NCBI GenBank assembly: GCA_020435705.1
Contig: JAGQZG010000002.1
Coordinates: 1-39,933, forward strand
From: Mangrovimonas sp.
GTDB lineage: Bacteria > Bacteroidota > Bacteroidia > Flavobacteriales > Flavobacteriaceae
Direction of reading: 5' to 3'
Length of the DNA stretch: 39,933 nucleotides
The notes beneath the pieces were generated by a model. The model ran no database searches, was not told the origin of the DNA, and was given only the letters and a program-made list of their open reading frames with translations. Each line of letters begins with the position of its first letter. The stretch's first letter is position 1. Below are positions 15,848 through 25,491 of this stretch, in pieces. Both the position numbers and the translations under genes were made by a program.

Positions 15848-16551
15848 AATCCCTATACCTCATAATTGATCTGGCATCAGTTGCTATACCATTTTTAGTC
15901 AGTTTTCATCCTCGATTGAGGTTTTATGAGAAATGGAAAACACTATTCCCAGCTTTGCTAATAACAGGAGCCATATTTATTATTTGGGATGTGCTGTTTA
16001 CTAAATGGGATGTTTGGGGATTTAATGAAGACTACTTATTGGGAAGAAACATCATAAACCTTCCCATAGAAGAATGGCTATTTTTTGTGTGCATTCCCTA
16101 CGCTTGTGTTTTTATGCATTTCGCAATTCAAGAACTTTTGCCTAAAGCTGTTTTGTCGGTGAAAATAACCACAATTATAACCTATATACTTTTATTTCTT
16201 TTCTTGATTTTGTCTATTGCAAATTATGACAAACTCTATACCCAAGTAAATTATTACTTTGCTTTTTTAGTGCTATTGATTTCCTTTAGATTTTCATCTC
16301 AAATACTATCCAAATACTATGTGACTTTTCTTCTTATGTTAATTCCTTTTTTTATTGTGAATGGCATTTTAACAGGATCATTTATACATGAACAGGTCGT
16401 ATGGTATAATAATGACGAAAATTTAGGCATACGATTATTTACAATTCCTATTGAAGATGTCACCTATGCTTTTTCACTCATCTTATGTACACTCTTGCTC
16501 ATGGAAAGATTTAGCCTTTATAAAAAGCGATATGTATTTGCTGTAAAATAA
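15844..16551 (+). CDS. Lycopene beta-cyclase, fused CrtYcd type
   Basis: This 235-residue integral membrane protein has about seven hydrophobic segments and two copies of the lycopene cyclase domain motif: LPIEEWLFF at about residues 75-83 and IPIEDVTYAF at about 201-210. This is the fused form of the actinobacterial CrtYc/CrtYd pair that is common in Bacteroidota and unrelated to plant-type CrtY. It converts lycopene to beta-carotene. The start is GTG 15844, overlapping the crtZ stop by four bases. It is the last gene of the carotenoid operon; no ketolase (crtW) is present here. Confidence 0.9.
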   Translation: MKSLYLIIDLASVAIPFLVSFHPRLRFYEKWKTLFPALLITGAIFIIWDVLFTKWDVWGFNEDYLLGRNIINLPIEEWLFFVCIPYACVFMHFAIQELLPKAVLSVKITTIITYILLFLFLILSIANYDKLYTQVNYYFAFLVLLISFRFSSQILSKYYVTFLLMLIPFFIVNGILTGSFIHEQVVWYNNDENLGIRLFTIPIEDVTYAFSLILCTLLLMERFSLYKKRYVFAVK

Positions 16552-16587
16552 AAGGGCATTATAAATACCAATAACCCAATAAACTTA

Positions 16588-16595
16588 TAATTTTG
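16588..16595 (+). promoter_or_regulatory. -7 element upstream of the MFS transporter
   Basis: TAATTTTG matches TAnnTTTG, 18 bases before the start codon at 16614. No clear -33 element. Confidence 0.35.
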
Positions 16596-16613
16596 TGCAT
16601 CTTTTTGTGATGT

Positions 16614-17762
16614 ATGGAAGCCATTAAAAAAAATCGTTTGGCGTTAGGCGCTTTTTTCTTTATTTACGGATTTAATTTTGCCACGTGGACTTCCCGAATC
16701 CCTACTATTAAAGAAGTTTTCAACCTAAATGATGCTCAATTGGGTTCTATTTTGATGATTATGCCCGTTAGCTCCATTACAGGATTGGCAGTTTCGGGTT
16801 GGATGGTTTCAAAATTTGAAAACCGTATTCCAATAGTGGCTTCAACAATCATACTCACCCTTTCCTTACTATTTATTGCGTCCCAGCATTCAGTAATTAT
16901 GCTTGTAGTTGGGATTGGGCTATTTGCCTTTTTTATGCGCATACTCAATATATCAGCCAATACACAATCCCTTTATGTACAAAAGTTTTTTAACAAGAAC
17001 ATTGTTGGCTCCTTTCATGGATTATGGAGCCTTGGTGGTGTTTGTGGGGTACTGTTTTCAACGCTCATGGTGAAAAATGGAATTGGATTGTTTGAACATT
17101 TTATAACGGTTAGTATTGTAACAATTGTAATGGCACTGTTGGGCTATCGGTTTTTGATTCAAAATGATAAATCTGTTTCTGGGAATAAGTTGATTTTTGG
17201 AAAGCCAGACAAATATATCATGATGCTTGGTATAATGGTATTTTTGGCAGCCATTAGTGAAGGTGGTATGTTTGATTGGAGCGGAGTTTATTTTAAGGAT
17301 GTTCTTAAGTCGGATGTATTTACTTATGGTTATTTGATTTTTATGAGTTGCATGGCTCTTTCAAGATTTCTTTCTGATTATTTTCTGGAGATTATTGGTA
17401 TAAGGAGAACTTATTTTTTAAGTGGTGCATTTGTTTTTTTGGGTACCCTAATCTCGGTTTTATTTCCCTCGTTTTATGTGGTTTTAGTGGGGTTCTGTTT
17501 GATTGGTTTTGGCACGGCAGCCATTTTTCCATTAACCTTTAGCATGGCAGGAAAATCCACAAAATATTCACCGGGCATGGCCATTTCAATTGTGGCAACC
17601 TATTCAACCATTGGTTTTTTAATAGGCCCACCGCTGATAGGATACCTGTCTTACATGTTTTCGTTGCGTTATGCTTTTTTATTGTTGTCATTGATGGGGT
17701 TTTTAATGATTCCGGTTTCTAAACTTTTTTTCGATTTTCAGGACAAGCAAAACGATTCCTAG
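16614..17762 (+). CDS. MFS transporter, YbjJ-like
   Basis: This 382-residue protein has about 12 hydrophobic helices and belongs to the major facilitator superfamily. The N-terminal block FIYGFNFATWTSRIP and the IKEVFNLNDAQLG loop match the YbjJ-type MFS group, whose substrates are unknown. The length is typical. It has its own candidate promoter and a 62-base gap from the carotenoid operon, and ends 99 bases before the PUL regulator. It might be an efflux pump or a sugar/metabolite carrier; the sequence does not decide. Confidence 0.85.
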   Translation: MEAIKKNRLALGAFFFIYGFNFATWTSRIPTIKEVFNLNDAQLGSILMIMPVSSITGLAVSGWMVSKFENRIPIVASTIILTLSLLFIASQHSVIMLVVGIGLFAFFMRILNISANTQSLYVQKFFNKNIVGSFHGLWSLGGVCGVLFSTLMVKNGIGLFEHFITVSIVTIVMALLGYRFLIQNDKSVSGNKLIFGKPDKYIMMLGIMVFLAAISEGGMFDWSGVYFKDVLKSDVFTYGYLIFMSCMALSRFLSDYFLEIIGIRRTYFLSGAFVFLGTLISVLFPSFYVVLVGFCLIGFGTAAIFPLTFSMAGKSTKYSPGMAISIVATYSTIGFLIGPPLIGYLSYMFSLRYAFLLLSLMGFLMIPVSKLFFDFQDKQNDS

Positions 17763-17861
17763 GTGCTTTCTGTATAAAATTTTATATTTAGCAATTCATA
17801 GAATTGTTTAAATGCTCATAAGAGTATCAAACTATAGTTATTAAAAGGGATTTCTTTAAAA

Positions 17862-20666
17862 ATGCTAAGACTAAAAGATATATTTATAATTCTCATTATT
17901 GCTTCAATTTCTAGTTTTGGCTTGGCTCAAAACACCCCTTTTTTCAAGAACTTCAATCTCTCCAAGTACAACGCCACGAATCAAAACTGGGACGTGTCTG
18001 TAGCTGATAACGGTAAAGTTTACGTGGCCAACGGCAAAGGACTAATGGAATATGATGGACTTAACTGGAAATTTCATGAGTTGCCCAATAAAACAACCAT
18101 GCGGTCTGTTTTGGCCTATAATGATAGGATATATACGGGCTCTTTTGAAGAGATTGGTTACTGGCAAAAAGATGCTAAAGGACAATTGTATTACACGTCT
18201 TTAAACGGGTTGATAAACGAAGGTATTTCTACCGATGAGGAGTTTTGGCAAATTGTACCCTATAAAACAGGAATTGCTTTCAGGTCGTTTTCAACACTCT
18301 ATGTTTATGAAAACGATAAAATTGTAAAGATAAAACCAGAGTCTACCATCATATCCATAAGTATTGTACGTGATGAGCTTTTGGTGTCAACTTTAAAAAA
18401 TGGGGTGTTTCATTATGAGCATGCCGAATTGCAACCGTTTATTACTGCTGAAGGGATTAAGAACAAGAAAATTGTTGATATCATTGAAAAACCCCAAGGT
18501 TATCTTATTGCAACGGCATTAAATGGGCTCTATAATTATGTCAATGGCGAATTGCTTCCTATTGATTCGGAAATTTCAGTATTGATAAAACAGCACCAGC
18601 TCAATGTATTTACTCAATTGGACAATGGGAATATGGCTTTTGGAACCATTAAAAACGGTATTTACTATACAAATAGTAGAGGAGATGTCTTGTTTCATTT
18701 GAGCAAAGAGGAAGGACTATTCAATAATACTGTTTTGAACCAATTCGTGTTTAAGGAAAATTTGTGGCTAAGCCTTGATAATGGTGTTGCATTGATAGAT
18801 TTGAATGGAGATTATACCTTTTTCAATGATGTTTCCGGAAAGCTGGGTGCCGTGTATGATGTCATATACTTTGATGGAACGTATTTCATTGGCAGTAATA
18901 CAGGATTATTTTATTTAGATTCCAAAGGGCAACTCCAATTTGTTGAAAACAGCCAAGGGCAAGTTTGGGATCTAAGAGAAATAAATGGACAGCTCATTTG
19001 TGGGCATAATGATGGAACGTATCTGGTAGAGAACAAAACCATTAAGAAAATTTCACCTTATACTGGTGGTTGGACCTTAAAAAGAGTGCCAGAAACCAGT
19101 GATGTTTATGTACAGGGCACCTATGCGGGATTGGTGAAATTTGAGAATCCCAAGCAGGATGAATGGAAAATAAAACATTTGGGCAAGACAACCATGCCGT
19201 TACGATATTTGGTTTTTGAAGATGCTTATACTGCCTGGGCGGCCCATGCCTACAAAGGGCTTTACAAGATAAAGTTTGATCACAACTATGATACCATAAA
19301 AACGGTTTCCAGCTATGAAAAGAAAGGTTTATGGTCCAGTTACAATGTGAGGGTTTACAAGCTCAAAAACGATATTTGCTTTAAAACTAATAACGGTTGG
19401 CAAAAATATGAACCACTTTTGGATAGTATAGTCCCTTTTGATTTATTGAACAAGAATTTAGGTGCCGATTCCTATATTATTTCCGACTTTAATTCAGATG
19501 TTTTGGTTACGAAAAGCAAAAATGAGGCAGTCAATTTCATCTCTTTTGATAGCAATACCAATAACCTATCACTAACAAACAAATATTTTGAAAACAGGTT
19601 GGTAGTAGGATCAGAGAAAGTGTCTCAAATAAACGATTCTATTTATGCCTTAAACCTAAATGATGGCTTTATGCTCATCAATACCCAAAATTATCATACG
19701 CAGCATAGATTATATCCGCCAGAAATTGAGTTTGTTAGTATAAATAATGAACTAATGGATTTATCAGAATTTGATAAGGATCAAAAGTTTGATGTTAAGT
19801 ATGGTAAAACAATTTCCTTGGGTCTGTCTTCTTCTCAATCTGATAACTATTATCTAGAATATGCTTTCATCAACAGTGATTCACTAAAATGGAATACGTT
19901 ATTAAATGATAAACTAGAATTGAATAATCTTAATGATGGATTAAACACCATTTTTCTTAGAACCCGTAATGATTACGGGGACGCCTCAAAAAATATAGAG
20001 TTCAATATAAATGTTTTGCCTCCATGGTACAGAGACACCTTAGGATATGTTATATATTTTTTGATAGTAGCACTCGTCCTTATTATTATGTATATTCTTC
20101 ATACTAGGAAGATTAACAAAGAACAGAAGCTCCTTCAAGATAAGTTTGAAAATGAGCAACGCGAATTATTAAAGGAGAAAACACTTGAGAACGAAAAGAA
20201 AATTGTTCAATTACGTAATGAATCCTTGAGAAATGAGATTAAGCTCAAGAGTAAGCAATTAGCCAATTCGGCTATGGCATTAGTTAAAAAGAATGAAACT
20301 CTACAGGATCTTAAGCAAGAGCTACTTCAACATAAGGGAGAGTTCAACAATTATTATTCTTATAAAAAGCTCATTAAGAAAATAGATACCTCTATTGAAC
20401 ATGAAGATGAATGGGAAGTTTTTGAACATAATTTCAATCAGGTTCATGAAGAATTCTTCAATAAATTAAAAACTGAGCACCCAGCTTTAACACACAAAGA
20501 TTTGAAGATTTGTGCTTACATCAAAATGAATTTATCTACTAAGGAAATTGCGCCATTGATGAATATTTCCATAAGAGGCGTAGAAACACATCGTTATAGG
20601 CTCAAACGTAAATTAAATTTGGATAATGACAATTCTTTAAGTGATTATTTGCTAAATTTTAATTAA
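17862..20666 (+). CDS. SusR-like membrane-spanning sensor regulator
   Basis: This 934-residue protein has a signal peptide (residues 1-22, cleaving near GLAQ), a periplasmic two-component-regulator-type beta-propeller (about 30-620), a Y_Y_Y domain (about 650-720), one transmembrane helix (about 731-750), a long coiled coil (about 752-850) and a C-terminal LuxR-type helix-turn-helix (870-930, with LSTKEIAPLMNIS and VETHRYRLKRKL). There is no histidine kinase or receiver domain, so it is a one-component sensor like SusR rather than a hybrid two-component system. It sits directly upstream of susC, so it most likely senses an oligosaccharide from the PUL substrate and activates the locus. Confidence 0.9.
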   Translation: MLRLKDIFIILIIASISSFGLAQNTPFFKNFNLSKYNATNQNWDVSVADNGKVYVANGKGLMEYDGLNWKFHELPNKTTMRSVLAYNDRIYTGSFEEIGYWQKDAKGQLYYTSLNGLINEGISTDEEFWQIVPYKTGIAFRSFSTLYVYENDKIVKIKPESTIISISIVRDELLVSTLKNGVFHYEHAELQPFITAEGIKNKKIVDIIEKPQGYLIATALNGLYNYVNGELLPIDSEISVLIKQHQLNVFTQLDNGNMAFGTIKNGIYYTNSRGDVLFHLSKEEGLFNNTVLNQFVFKENLWLSLDNGVALIDLNGDYTFFNDVSGKLGAVYDVIYFDGTYFIGSNTGLFYLDSKGQLQFVENSQGQVWDLREINGQLICGHNDGTYLVENKTIKKISPYTGGWTLKRVPETSDVYVQGTYAGLVKFENPKQDEWKIKHLGKTTMPLRYLVFEDAYTAWAAHAYKGLYKIKFDHNYDTIKTVSSYEKKGLWSSYNVRVYKLKNDICFKTNNGWQKYEPLLDSIVPFDLLNKNLGADSYIISDFNSDVLVTKSKNEAVNFISFDSNTNNLSLTNKYFENRLVVGSEKVSQINDSIYALNLNDGFMLINTQNYHTQHRLYPPEIEFVSINNELMDLSEFDKDQKFDVKYGKTISLGLSSSQSDNYYLEYAFINSDSLKWNTLLNDKLELNNLNDGLNTIFLRTRNDYGDASKNIEFNINVLPPWYRDTLGYVIYFLIVALVLIIMYILHTRKINKEQKLLQDKFENEQRELLKEKTLENEKKIVQLRNESLRNEIKLKSKQLANSAMALVKKNETLQDLKQELLQHKGEFNNYYSYKKLIKKIDTSIEHEDEWEVFEHNFNQVHEEFFNKLKTEHPALTHKDLKICAYIKMNLSTKEIAPLMNISIRGVETHRYRLKRKLNLDNDNSLSDYLLNFN

Positions 20667-20700
20667 CTACTACTTTAAAAAGAGAATAGCGTAAAAAAAA

Positions 20701-20812
20701 CTACGTCATTTCTACGTCAAAAAACCTTTTCGTGTCATTTTTTTTGTTGTTTTAAGTAAATTTATAGTACGTCAATAACACGATTTTAACATATTTTTTA
20801 GAATGACGTACT
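20701..20812 (+). promoter_or_regulatory. TACGTCA repeat cluster, putative PUL operator
   Basis: The 226-base gap before susC holds TACGTCA at 20702-20708, 20713-20719 and 20768-20774, and its inverse TGACGTA at 20804-20810. The last two extend to AGTACGTCA in inverted orientation. The starts of copies one to three are 11 and 55 bases apart, close to whole helical turns. These are candidate binding sites for the upstream LuxR-type regulator. A TAATTTAG at 20854-20861 may be the -7 element of the susC promoter. Confidence 0.6.
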
Positions 20813-20892
20813 CAAAATGTAAGTTGATTTTTAAGAAACTCTTAAAGACATCTTAATTTAGTTACCGAAAACAATTCTAACAATCAAATAAT

Positions 20893-23800
20893 ATGAAAAC
20901 AAGATTTAGGCTATTATTATTTTTTCTTATGGTTTTCTCTATCTCATCGGCGCAAGAAATTGTGGTTCGAGGTACAGTGACCAGTTCTGAAGACAATATG
21001 CCCATACCTGGTGCAAATGTTGTTGTTAAAGGAACTACTAGAGGAACGAGCACGGATTTTGACGGTAATTACGAAATCCATGTCAATTCAGGAGAAACAC
21101 TAGAGTTCAGTTCAATCGGTTTTAAAACGATTGAAATTGCTGTTTCTGGACAAAATCAAATTAATGTTAAATTAGATACAGATGTTTCCCAGCTTGATGA
21201 AGTTGTGTTGATTGGTTATGGGACACAAAAGAAAGCTGATTTGACAGGGTCAATTACTGCAGTGGATGCAGAAGAAATCCAAAAAACACCTACCAGTAAC
21301 GTAAACCAAGCTCTACAAGGAAAAGTAGCTGGTGTTCAAGTGACAAGTTCTGGTGCTCCAGGTGTATCTGCTAATATCAAATTAAGAGGTGTTGGTACTT
21401 ATACAGCCAATGCTAGTCCACTATACATTGTGGATGGAATGTATTACACAGATATCGATTTCCTTAACACATCGGACATTAAATCATTGAATGTATTAAA
21501 AGATGCATCCTCAACCGCCATTTTTGGGGTTAAAGCTTCAGGTGGTGTAATTATAATTGAGACTAAATCTGGCGGTTACGACAAAAAACCAATGGTTACT
21601 TATGAAGGTTATTCAGGATTGCAAGTAGCTCAAAATGTATTAAAAATGGCCAATGCCGAGCAGTTTGTAACTATGGCCTACGAATCAGGATCTCAACCAG
21701 ATATAGACCACGTGCTAGCAGCCATGCAACGTTATGGACGTAGCCGTGTGAACCCTAACGTACCCAACGTAAATACCGATTGGTACGATGAGATTCTCAC
21801 GGAAGCTTTTATGCAAAGCCATAGCGTCAACTTCTCAGGAGGCTCAAATAATGTGTCTTATGCCATTGGGATGAACTATTTCTCACAAGATGGTATTTTA
21901 GATCATACTAAGAATGAATACGAACGTATTAACTTACGTTCAAAAATTGATGCAAAATTGTCCGATCGCTTTATCGTAGGAACAAATTTTGTAGTGAGTG
22001 ATGCTACACAGTATACTGCCGAAGGCGGTGTTTGGAACCAAGCTTATTTCGCAGTGCCTATCATGCCAGTCTATGATCCACAAAATGTGGATGCATCGCC
22101 TATTCCATATGCTAATGCTATGGATTTAGGATATAGAGGTACACAAAACCCTTTCCCAACGCTTTCATACAACAATAATAGAATGAAACACAGAAACATA
22201 TTGGCAAATATTTATGCCGAATATGATGTTTTGCCTAGCAAACTTAAGTTTAAAACAGCTTACAATTTATCCTACAGGCCTACTGAAGAGCGCTTGGTCA
22301 ACTTACCCTATACCTTAGGGCCAACAGTAGATGTTCCTTCTTCAATTACTATTGTAAATAGAGTTGGAAAAAGCCGTACTGAACCAGGTTTTAATCAAAT
22401 TTGGGATAACACGTTAACTTACACTAACAGTTTTGGTAAACATAATATTACTGCTTTGGCTGGGACATCATTTAGATCTGAAGTCTATAATATAGCTACA
22501 GCCTCTGGTAGTAATATTACGGGTGTAAACAATCAAGATAACTGGAATATTAACAATACTGATGAGTCCACTCGAAATGCCACTTCTTACAGCAGTAAAG
22601 TTAATGCGGTATCCTACTTCGGAAGATTGCAGTACAATTTCGCCGACAAATACCTTATTAATGCTACGATGAGAGCAGAAGGCACCTCTAAATATACCAA
22701 AAATCGTTGGGGATATTTCCCATCAGTAGGTGCTGGTTGGGTAGTTTCTGAAGAAAGTTTCATGAAAGATAATGGCGTCTTCGACTTTTTGAAACTAAGA
22801 GCTAGCTGGGGTAAAAATGGTAATGATAAGGTAGCCCCAAGTTCAGGGTCAAACACCGTCTCAGAAATATCTACAGCTATTGGTGGTGTACAATATAGTG
22901 GAACAACCGTATCCAGTACTTACTCAGATTTGGAGTGGGAATATGTGGAAGAATCAAACTTTGGTATTAGTGCAAGATTGCTGGATAGCCGATTGACCCT
23001 AGAAGCCGATTACTATATTAGAGATACCAAGAATGCCGTAATTCCTGTATATCAACCAATAATCAGTTTGTTTGTCAATCAAAATGCAGGTGTAATTAGA
23101 AATCAAGGATTTGAATTGGCCTTAGGCTGGAATAACAGGATTTCTGAAAAACTAAGCTACAATGTTAGCGCAAATTTCACGACACTTAAAAATGAAGTGA
23201 CCGATATCTATGTGCAGGATTATATTGATGGAGGCTCTGCCGAGTTCCGTCAAAGAACCATGGTAGGAGAGCCTATCAGAGCATTTTTTGGTTATGAAGT
23301 AGCCGGGGTTTACCAAAATCAATCTGATATTGATAATGATCCTGCAGCAGTTGCTGAAGGAAATTTAGTTCCTGGAGATTTCAGATATGTTGACCAAAAT
23401 GGTGATGGTGTGATAAATGATGACGATAGGGTTGTTCTTGGGTCCTATTTACCAAAATTTACCTATGGAGGTAACATAGGTATTAACTATGGCGATTTTG
23501 AATTCTCTTTGAGCATTTACGGCCAAACTGGAAACAAAATATTGAATAGAAAACGTGGTGAAGTCATTTGGACACCAGACCAAAATATGGATGCCGATTT
23601 GGCTATCAATCGTTGGCATGGTGAGGGAACTACCAATTCTTACCCTTCATCAGCAGGTTTAAGAAAAGGATGGAACCAAAAAATGAGTGATTTTTATGTT
23701 GAAGATGGAGACTTTTTCAGAATCCAAAACATTCAGCTGGCCTATAATTTAAGAGGGAAGAAATTGGCTGGTGCCAATATGCCCGATACTAAAATTATTT

Positions 23801-23928
23801 TCACTGCTGAACGCCCATTCACTTCATTCAAGTATAACGGATTTAATCCCGAGGTAAATGATGGTATTGATACACAAACGTATCCCGTACCCGCAATTTA
23901 TACTCTTGGTTTAAATATTAAAATTTAA
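20893..23928 (+). CDS. susC: SusC/RagA family TonB-linked outer membrane transporter
   Basis: This 1011-residue outer-membrane protein has a signal peptide (about 1-20, cleaving near SSAQ), a carboxypeptidase-D-like domain (about 22-100), the SusC junction GYGTQKKADLTGSI, a plug domain (about 110-230, with YIVDGMYY and LKDASSTAIFGVKASGG) and a 22-strand barrel reaching the C-terminus at LGLNIKI. It imports oligosaccharides with TonB energy, forming a complex with SusD. The gene begins the structural part of the PUL; susD starts 11 bases after its stop. Substrate specificity cannot be read from the sequence. Confidence 0.95.
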   Translation: MKTRFRLLLFFLMVFSISSAQEIVVRGTVTSSEDNMPIPGANVVVKGTTRGTSTDFDGNYEIHVNSGETLEFSSIGFKTIEIAVSGQNQINVKLDTDVSQLDEVVLIGYGTQKKADLTGSITAVDAEEIQKTPTSNVNQALQGKVAGVQVTSSGAPGVSANIKLRGVGTYTANASPLYIVDGMYYTDIDFLNTSDIKSLNVLKDASSTAIFGVKASGGVIIIETKSGGYDKKPMVTYEGYSGLQVAQNVLKMANAEQFVTMAYESGSQPDIDHVLAAMQRYGRSRVNPNVPNVNTDWYDEILTEAFMQSHSVNFSGGSNNVSYAIGMNYFSQDGILDHTKNEYERINLRSKIDAKLSDRFIVGTNFVVSDATQYTAEGGVWNQAYFAVPIMPVYDPQNVDASPIPYANAMDLGYRGTQNPFPTLSYNNNRMKHRNILANIYAEYDVLPSKLKFKTAYNLSYRPTEERLVNLPYTLGPTVDVPSSITIVNRVGKSRTEPGFNQIWDNTLTYTNSFGKHNITALAGTSFRSEVYNIATASGSNITGVNNQDNWNINNTDESTRNATSYSSKVNAVSYFGRLQYNFADKYLINATMRAEGTSKYTKNRWGYFPSVGAGWVVSEESFMKDNGVFDFLKLRASWGKNGNDKVAPSSGSNTVSEISTAIGGVQYSGTTVSSTYSDLEWEYVEESNFGISARLLDSRLTLEADYYIRDTKNAVIPVYQPIISLFVNQNAGVIRNQGFELALGWNNRISEKLSYNVSANFTTLKNEVTDIYVQDYIDGGSAEFRQRTMVGEPIRAFFGYEVAGVYQNQSDIDNDPAAVAEGNLVPGDFRYVDQNGDGVINDDDRVVLGSYLPKFTYGGNIGINYGDFEFSLSIYGQTGNKILNRKRGEVIWTPDQNMDADLAINRWHGEGTTNSYPSSAGLRKGWNQKMSDFYVEDGDFFRIQNIQLAYNLRGKKLAGANMPDTKIIFTAERPFTSFKYNGFNPEVNDGIDTQTYPVPAIYTLGLNIKI

Positions 23929-23939
23929 AAAAAGGAACT

Positions 23940-25478
23940 ATGAAAAATTTAAAAGTTTTAATTACATGGAGCACTGTGGCAGTATTATTGCTCACAGCCT
24001 GTAGTGATCAGTTGAACGAGCAAGAAGGCTTTACTCTAGCAAGCGATATAGATTACACAGACTCCGCTGCTATGATTGATCCAATGGTAGGTTCTTATCA
24101 AACAGTTTACACTCGTGGTTGGGAAGATTTTCCATTAATTTCTGTAAGAGGAGATGATGTTAATGCTGGAGGTTTAGGAGACCAACAGGATTATATGGAA
24201 ACCGATTTTTTTAATTACAATAAAGATTATTGGATGTACAATTCTGTTTGGCAAAACTTCTCTAGAGATATGATTGATGTTAACGCCAACATTAATGAAA
24301 TACTAAAATTCAAAGAGTATGCCACAGGAAACTATCTTGATTTAGCCGATCAATACGTGGCTGAAAGCAAAGTCTTACGTGGTTGGTTGCAATTCCAGAT
24401 GACCCGCATTTGGGGAAGTGTGTTTATCATTCAAACTAATACCCCTGCAGAAGACATTGCAAGTGGAGTTAAGACTAAAGCTGAAACAATGCAATACATT
24501 TCAGATTTAATGGACGAAGCCATACCTAACCTCCCAGCCATTAGACCAAATGAAAGAACAGATATACCCGGTGGAGTTACTAAATACACAGCTTTGGCAA
24601 TTAAAGCATTGGCAAATCTAGAAATAGAAAACTATCAAGCTGTAGCTGAGGCATGTGGTGAAATAATTAACTCTAACAAGTTCACTTTAGATTCTGATTT
24701 CTATGAGTTATTTAAGATCCCAGGAAAATTAAGTAATGAGAACCTGTTTGAACTACAATATTCAGATTATGGAACTCCAGCTGGTTCTCCAGCCAATAAC
24801 TATCTTTGGGCATTCTTTGGACCTCAAGGATGGACTCCTGCTGTGAGCGGTGCCGGTGCCGGTTGGGGATTCTATGAACCAAGCCTGAAATATATTAAAT
24901 TCATGCTAGACCGTGGTGAAACAACACGTTTGCAAACAAGTGTCTTATTTACTGACAGAGGTATAGATGAAATTACAAACGATCCAAATTATTCTTCATT
25001 ACCATCTTGGATATCCAATACAACTCCTGATGGTGATGTTATTAATGATTATTCAAGAGCAATGTTTGCTAGTGGTAAACATTACCTACCTTCCAACCAA
25101 TTAACAGCAGGTAGAACAGAGTATGGATCCAATAAAAACATGATTGTTATTCGTTATGCCGAAGTACTGTTAATGTATGCTGAAGCTCTAACAAGAGGAG
25201 CAAGCAGCTCAGGCATGTCCGCCGATCAGGCTGTTAATTTGGTAAGAGCAAGAGCAAATATGCCAAATATTTCCGGAGTTACTACGGCTCAAGTTATGAA
25301 CGAAAAATTCGCAGAATTAGCAATGGAATGGGGTATTCGTTATTACGATATCATTAGAACAGGTCAGTATGGAGAATTAAGTTATGACGGTCACAATTTC
25401 AGCGAAAGCAAGACATACTTGCCATATCCACAAGCTCAAGTTGATGCAATTCCTGAATTGACAGACACTACTAATTAA
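23940..25478 (+). CDS. susD: SusD/RagB family glycan-binding lipoprotein
   Basis: This 512-residue lipoprotein has a signal peptide with the lipobox at LLTACSDQ (Cys21). The TPR-like helical core is visible: the N-terminal part with WQNFSRDMIDVNANINEIL, the middle with YTALAIKALANLEIENY, and the C-terminal SusD block MIVIRYAEVLLMYAEAL plus RARANMP. It caps the SusC barrel at the cell surface and helps capture the glycan. It lies 11 bases after susC and 13 bases before the LamG lipoprotein, so the three are one transcription unit. Confidence 0.95.
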   Translation: MKNLKVLITWSTVAVLLLTACSDQLNEQEGFTLASDIDYTDSAAMIDPMVGSYQTVYTRGWEDFPLISVRGDDVNAGGLGDQQDYMETDFFNYNKDYWMYNSVWQNFSRDMIDVNANINEILKFKEYATGNYLDLADQYVAESKVLRGWLQFQMTRIWGSVFIIQTNTPAEDIASGVKTKAETMQYISDLMDEAIPNLPAIRPNERTDIPGGVTKYTALAIKALANLEIENYQAVAEACGEIINSNKFTLDSDFYELFKIPGKLSNENLFELQYSDYGTPAGSPANNYLWAFFGPQGWTPAVSGAGAGWGFYEPSLKYIKFMLDRGETTRLQTSVLFTDRGIDEITNDPNYSSLPSWISNTTPDGDVINDYSRAMFASGKHYLPSNQLTAGRTEYGSNKNMIVIRYAEVLLMYAEALTRGASSSGMSADQAVNLVRARANMPNISGVTTAQVMNEKFAELAMEWGIRYYDIIRTGQYGELSYDGHNFSESKTYLPYPQAQVDAIPELTDTTN

Positions 25479-25491
25479 GATAACAAACAAA

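Noticed and set aside
9704-16551. Proteorhodopsin or carotenoid ketolase (crtW) gene in the light cluster
   Set aside because: I looked for seven-helix rhodopsin motifs and a CrtW-type histidine pattern; every gene in the interval has another assignment.
20767-20812. TGACGTA elements as eukaryotic CRE-like sites
   Set aside because: The likeness is coincidental; the bacterial context supports an operator for the adjacent regulator.
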